Positions 39,639-43,275 of a DNA stretch of 43,275 bases are shown in pieces. A model generated the notes under the pieces. The model ran no database searches and was not told where the DNA came from. It saw only the letters and a program-made list of their open reading frames with translations. The first letter of the stretch is position 1; every line of letters starts with the position of its first letter. A program made the translations under genes and the position numbers. This DNA is from an uncultured Gammaproteobacteria bacterium. Lineage in GTDB: Bacteria; Pseudomonadota; Gammaproteobacteria; Pseudomonadales; Azotimanducaceae. Location: assembly GCA_913030615.1 (NCBI GenBank), contig CAJWCW010000002.1:1-43275 (forward strand). Reading direction: 5' to 3'.

Positions 39639-40787
39639 TCAAGGCCTCATATTGCAGGACGAAGCGGCTGTTTTTAGTCGTTCGATGCCTTCCAATAGCA
39701 GGTCGCGGGGACAGGCAAAATTAAATCGCACGAACCCCTCACCATTGAAATCGACACCATTCGAAAAGCCGAGCCCGTGGTTTTCGAAGAACGTGGCTGG
39801 ATCGTCTATCTGCAGTGACCTAGCATCGATCCAACCGAGGTAGGTGCCTTCCACGTGAGCCATTGCCAGGCCCGGTATTTCCTTCACACAACGTTCGAGT
39901 AAGTCGCGGTTGACTCGAAGGTATGCGAGGAGATCGTTAACCCATGACGATTGGTCGAGAAACGTCGCGAACGTGGCAGTGTATGCAAGCGGCGATATGT
40001 GGGACACCAGGCCGGTCGTTGCGTCGACAAAGCGTTCGCGTAACGTGGGATCGGGAATTACTCCGAGAGCACAGTTAACGCCGGCTATGTTGTACGTTTT
40101 AGTTGATGCGATGAGCGTTATTGTCGTGTGTGCGAATTCTTCGCTGATACTTGCTATAGGGATGTGACTGCGGTGTTCATCAAGCACGATACCCCAGTGA
40201 ATTTCATCGCTAACAATGACTACGTCGTTGGCTAGGCAGATATTCGCGAGCTTCGAGAGCTCGTTTTCAGAATAGACACGACCGGTTGGGTTTTGGGGGT
40301 TTGAGAGAAGCAGCCCGCTTGCCAAACGGGCTTTGTCCCCGATGTCGGTGAAATCCATGATCCACTTTGCGCCGTCGTAAAGCAGCGGCGAATGAAGAAT
40401 CTGCTTGTCCGAGTTCTCAGGCACTGACAAGAATGGCGGATAGACGGGCGTCATTATGATGAGAGCATCGCCGTCGGAGCCGATCGCCCGACTTGCGATG
40501 TTCAAACCAGGGACTACGCCGGGAATCCAGATTAACCAGTTAGGATCCACCTTCCAGTTGAAACGGTGCCAAAACCATTTGCACGCGGCGTCGACAAGTT
40601 CCGGCCGGGGTTCCGCGTAGCCAATGATGCCGTGATCAATTCGTTCGTGAAGTGCCTCCAAAACGAAATCAGGTGCCGCGAAATCCATGTCTGCGACCCA
40701 AAACGGGATCACGTCATGGTCTTGGTACTTGTTCCACTTTGTGCTGTCGCTGCTAGTGCGATCAATCCTTACGCTGAAGTCTGGCAT
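39639..40787 (-). CDS. PatB/MalY-type aminotransferase-like C-S lyase
   Basis: PLP-dependent enzyme of the PatB/MalY branch of fold type I (cystathionine beta-lyase-like), 382 residues. Visible marks are IPFWVADMDFAAPDFVLEAL, GIIGYAEPRPELVDA, WIPGVVPGLNIASRAI, SNPQNPTGRVYSENEL, VSDEIHWGIVLDEHRSHIP and the PLP lysine in ASTKTYNIAG. The usual SDEIHCD text is SDEIHWG here. Family members split cystathionine to homocysteine, or cleave other C-S bonds; the exact substrate is not known. It is the first minus-strand gene upstream of argD, separated from it by a hairpin. It is divergent from grxD, and a perfect palindrome sits between the two starts. Confidence 0.9.
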   Translation of the reverse strand: MPDFSVRIDRTSSDSTKWNKYQDHDVIPFWVADMDFAAPDFVLEALHERIDHGIIGYAEPRPELVDAACKWFWHRFNWKVDPNWLIWIPGVVPGLNIASRAIGSDGDALIIMTPVYPPFLSVPENSDKQILHSPLLYDGAKWIMDFTDIGDKARLASGLLLSNPQNPTGRVYSENELSKLANICLANDVVIVSDEIHWGIVLDEHRSHIPIASISEEFAHTTITLIASTKTYNIAGVNCALGVIPDPTLRERFVDATTGLVSHISPLAYTATFATFLDQSSWVNDLLAYLRVNRDLLERCVKEIPGLAMAHVEGTYLGWIDARSLQIDDPATFFENHGLGFSNGVDFNGEGFVRFNFACPRDLLLEGIERLKTAASSCNMRP

Positions 40788-40797
40788 GGCGGTTTAA

Positions 40798-40811
40798 TAG
40801 AGTTAACTCTA
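40798..40811. promoter_or_regulatory. Perfect 14-bp palindrome between patB-like gene and grxD
   Basis: TAGAGTTAACTCTA is a perfect inverted repeat in the 66-bp spacer between two divergent starts (40787 and 40854). It is placed to control both genes. The regulator is unknown; sulfur- or iron-sulfur-responsive control is a guess from the neighbours. Confidence 0.5.
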
Positions 40812-40853
40812 CAATGTTGTTCGAAGTCACGAGTGTGCAGAGTTGGGTATCCC

Positions 40854-41198
40854 ATGAGCGAAGATGTATTAACGACGATCCGCGAACAAATTGATAGCAA
40901 TCGAATTCTTCTTTATATGAAGGGCTCGCCTCAAGCGCCGCAGTGTGGTTTTTCTGCGCAGACGGTACAGTGCTTGATGTCGTGCGGGGAGCGCTTCGCG
41001 TACGTCGACATACTCGGTAATCCGGAGATCAGAGCAACGTTGCCCCAGTATGCGGATTGGCCGACGTTCCCTCAGCTATATGTGAATGGGGAGCTGGTCG
41101 GTGGGTGCGATATTGTGACCGAAATGCACGAAGCTGGAGAACTCGAGCCGCTCGTTCGAGAGGCTGCTGCCTTGGAATCTGATTCAACCAACGCCTAA
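40854..41198 (+). CDS. grxD: Monothiol glutaredoxin Grx4
   Basis: Cytosolic monothiol glutaredoxin that binds a [2Fe-2S] cluster and works in cluster transfer and iron homeostasis. The start at ATG 40854 gives 114 residues; a longer open frame into the divergent gene is a shadow. The active site is CGFS with Cys31 in MKGSPQAPQCGFSAQTV, followed by YVDILGNPEIRATLPQYADWPTFPQLYVNGELVGG (split at 20), where WPTFPQ holds the cis-proline glutathione site. The length and motif match GrxD. Its position near rnt and argG matches a known arrangement in pseudomonads. Confidence 0.97.
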   Translation: MSEDVLTTIREQIDSNRILLYMKGSPQAPQCGFSAQTVQCLMSCGERFAYVDILGNPEIRATLPQYADWPTFPQLYVNGELVGGCDIVTEMHEAGELEPLVREAAALESDSTNA

Positions 41199-41209
41199 TA
41201 CTCGCCCCA

Positions 41210-41809
41210 CTAAATTGGGAGTTCAAATCCGGACGCATTGACAATGCGGCAAAATAGAGCCGCCGTCGCCTCGGCGTCGTATGCGGCGTCGTGGGCATTT
41301 TCTTCGTCAAAGTTAATGCCGGCGCGGGCACATGCTTCACTGAGGACCGTGTGACCGAAGGCGACCGCAGCAAGAGAGGCCGTGTCGATGACGCTGAACG
41401 GATGGAACGGATTACGTTTGATGTTGTTGCGTTCGCTGCCTGTCGCAAGGAAGCCATGGTCGAAGTGGCCATTGTGAGCCGTCACAATGGCTCGCTGGCA
41501 ATGGGCGTTGCGAATGGCTCGCCGTACGACGCGAAAACATTCTTGTAGCGCCTCGCCCTCGCTTATCGCGTCGCGATCTGGGTCGTTCAAGTCGATTCCC
41601 GTGACCTGCAAAGAAGCTTCTTCCACGTCCATGTCGGCATGAGGGATTAGATCCCAGACGTGAGTACTCGCGGGATGAAGTTGATCGTCCTCCCAGTCTA
41701 GTAAAACTATAGCGATTTGGAGCAAAGCGTGACGCGACCGCTCGAATCCACCGGTTTCGATATCAATGACAACGGGTAGGTAGCCGCGAAAACGCGCGTT
41801 CAACTCCAT
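41210..41809 (-). CDS. rnt: Ribonuclease T
   Basis: DEDDh 3'-5' exonuclease that trims the 3' ends of tRNA and other stable RNAs. The 199 residues contain Exo I VIDIETGGF (Asp16, Glu18), Exo II TAHNGHFDHGFL and Exo III HDAAYDAEATA with the catalytic His and Asp. RFRGYLPVVIDIETGG and ASLQVTGID are typical of RNase T rather than the DNA polymerase III epsilon chain. It is convergent with grxD, with 11 bp between the stops, and divergent from argG. Confidence 0.96.
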   Translation of the reverse strand: MELNARFRGYLPVVIDIETGGFERSRHALLQIAIVLLDWEDDQLHPASTHVWDLIPHADMDVEEASLQVTGIDLNDPDRDAISEGEALQECFRVVRRAIRNAHCQRAIVTAHNGHFDHGFLATGSERNNIKRNPFHPFSVIDTASLAAVAFGHTVLSEACARAGINFDEENAHDAAYDAEATAALFCRIVNASGFELPI

Positions 41810-41938
41810 CGGCCAAGACTACCAGTTTGACGAGGTGCGTATTTCATCCATCAGCCCTTTGGCGCGCGATCTTTTTCGAACTGGCGAACACGGGCGTTTG
41901 CTGATTGGTTGCACATATGGGGGCCCAGAGAGGTAAAC

Positions 41939-41958
41939 TCCGCGTCTTTTTTCGCGGA
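41939..41958 (+). other. Short 5'-UTR hairpin before argG
   Basis: TCCGCG and CGCGGA pair (6 bp) around an 8-base T-rich loop, ending 7 bases before the argG ATG. It would place structure over the ribosome binding region. Role unknown. Confidence 0.35.
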
Positions 41959-41965
41959 CGAGACG

Positions 41966-43177
41966 ATGAAAGAAAAAATAGTTCTCTCGTATTCCGGTGG
42001 GCTCGACACATCTGTGATTTGCCGATGGCTACAGGAGTCGTACGATGCTGAAGTGATCACGTTCACCGCTGACATAGGCCAGGGCGAAGAGTTAGAAGCC
42101 GCACGCGCCAAGGCCGAGGCTATGGGTGTTGACAAGATCTTCGTTGAAGACCTTACCGAAACCTTTGCTCGGGATTACGTTTTTCCTATGTTCCGAGCGA
42201 ACGCAATTTATGAGGGGGAATACTTGCTTGGAACCAGTATTGCCCGTCCATTGATTGCAAAAAGATTAGTCGAGATCGCGCGCGAAACGGGCGCGGATGC
42301 CATAGCGCACGGAGCAACAGGCAAAGGGAACGATCAAGTGCGGTTCGAGTTTGGCGCGTATGCACTAGATCCTGACATTCGCGTTATCGCGCCGCATCGA
42401 GAGTGGGAAATCAATTCCCGTGAAGCTCTGATGGAATATTGTCGAAAACACGCGATTCCAGTCGATTACGAACAGTCAGGTGAATCGCCATACTCGATGG
42501 ACGCTAATCTCTTGCACATTTCATACGAAGGAGGGATTTTAGAAGACCCGGGTGCCGCACCCAATGAGGACATGTGGCGGTGGACGGTATCGCCAGAAGA
42601 TGCTCCGGATGAACCCCAGTCTATCGAAATCGCGTATCAAAACGGAGACGCGGTTGCAGTCAACGGAGAGCCGCTGACGCCAGCAGGCGTGATTCGGTTG
42701 CTCAATGAGATCGGCGGGCGCCATGGTGTGGGACGTAGCGACATTGTCGAAAATCGTTATATCGGCATGAAATCCAGGGGATGTTATGAGACGCCGGGCG
42801 GTACCATCCTGTTGAAAGCGCACCGGGCCATGGAGTCGATCACGATGGATCGCGAGGTCACGCATCTACGCGATGAATTGATGCCGCGTTATGCGCGAAT
42901 GATCTACAACGGTTTTTGGTGGTCGCCTGAGCGCCGCGTCATGCAAGCCCTGATTGATGCGTCGCAAGATGCTGTTAGTGGTTCTGTCAAACTGAAGTTA
43001 TACAAGGGCGGTGTATACGTCATTGGGCGCTCATCGACGACGGACAGCCTTTATGACGTCGATATCGTTACGTTTGACGAGGATGCGGGCGCTTACGAGC
43101 AATCCGATGCCACGGGATTTATTCGTTTGAACGCGCTTCGACTTCGCCTTGCCGCGCGACGCGGACGAAACCGATAG
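41966..43177 (+). CDS. argG: Argininosuccinate synthase
   Basis: Joins citrulline and aspartate with ATP to make argininosuccinate. The start at ATG 41966 (an earlier ATG at 41909 would add 19 unlike-family residues) gives 403 residues. The ATP-pyrophosphatase loop [10 protein letters not shown] is near residues 9-18, followed by [60 protein letters not shown] and [23 protein letters not shown] (split at 20). All family features are present. It is the third arginine gene in this region, after argD and argF. Confidence 0.97.
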   Translation: MKEKIVLSYSGGLDTSVICRWLQESYDAEVITFTADIGQGEELEAARAKAEAMGVDKIFVEDLTETFARDYVFPMFRANAIYEGEYLLGTSIARPLIAKRLVEIARETGADAIAHGATGKGNDQVRFEFGAYALDPDIRVIAPHREWEINSREALMEYCRKHAIPVDYEQSGESPYSMDANLLHISYEGGILEDPGAAPNEDMWRWTVSPEDAPDEPQSIEIAYQNGDAVAVNGEPLTPAGVIRLLNEIGGRHGVGRSDIVENRYIGMKSRGCYETPGGTILLKAHRAMESITMDREVTHLRDELMPRYARMIYNGFWWSPERRVMQALIDASQDAVSGSVKLKLYKGGVYVIGRSSTTDSLYDVDIVTFDEDAGAYEQSDATGFIRLNALRLRLAARRGRNR

Positions 43178-43275
43178 AAGTAAAGAAAGGCATAAGGAAT
43201 ATAGCAGCCCGGAATAGGGCGGGTGAATTCAATGAGGCGTCGGTTGGACGACCCCACAACCGTACGCGGTCACTC
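43178..43275. other. Downstream end of the window
   Basis: The last 98 bases hold a weak hairpin (GCCC and GGGC around ggaata) and an ATG at 43235 opening a frame that reaches the window edge. This is too short to judge whether it is a gene. Confidence 0.3.

Overview
The window looks like a chromosomal segment of a non-enteric gammaproteobacterium, probably free-living and aerobic. The main evidence is housekeeping content. The cell-division and ligase order smc-zipA-ligA, a class Ia NrdAB whose NrdA carries two ATP-cones and whose NrdB begins MLSWDE, a complete ccmABCDEFGHI cytochrome c maturation operon, and the arginine/redox cluster argF-argD-grxD-rnt-argG all recall Pseudomonas-like genomes. 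Base composition and codon use look uniform by eye. I saw no tRNA, rRNA, CRISPR array, insertion sequence, integrase or phage gene, so this reads as core genome rather than an island.

Layout. 1-2.8 kb: the 3' end of yaaA, a DUF1244 protein, signal peptidase lepB, then a minus-strand group (FKBP-type isomerase lipoprotein, an unannotated 47-codon ORF and a small two-helix membrane protein). 3.0-8.4 kb: periplasmic protease prc, an unusual threonyl-tRNA synthetase without a TGS domain (minus strand), ttcA overlapping a yheU-like gene. 8.4-11.4 kb: a membrane-anchored glucose/sorbosone dehydrogenase-like protein and a convergent S41-peptidase lipoprotein. 11.5-18.3 kb: the ccm operon, nine genes with nearly every stop and start overlapping, several using TTG or GTG starts. 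18.5-25.7 kb: smc, zipA, ligA and a lytic-transglycosylase lipoprotein. 25.6-31.3 kb: a second sorbosone-dehydrogenase-like protein, dinG, a glycerate-kinase-like P-loop kinase, a double-CDGSH iron-sulfur protein and an alpha/beta hydrolase. 31.3-37.4 kb: nrdB and nrdA (minus strand) divergent from glpK across a 339-bp spacer with three related palindromes. 37.4-43.2 kb: argF, argD and a PatB/MalY-type C-S lyase (minus strand), then grxD, rnt and argG.

How the genes work together. The ccm operon transports and covalently attaches haem to apocytochromes c (CcmABCD and CcmE chaperone, CcmFGHI ligation). LepB, Prc, the FKBP, the S41 lipoprotein and the transglycosylase form a scattered envelope-processing set. 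NrdAB, LigA, DinG, Smc and ZipA serve DNA precursor supply, replication/repair, segregation and division. ArgD, ArgF and ArgG cover three arginine-biosynthesis steps.

I did not find a clear new multi-gene defence or metabolic system. The most interesting points are the palindromes between nrdA and glpK, the TGS-less ThrRS, the coupled 47-codon ORF and small membrane protein, a near-perfect 30-bp palindrome inside the glycerate-kinase-like gene, and a perfect 14-bp palindrome between the divergent patB-like and grxD genes. All computations here were done by eye; no database search was run.
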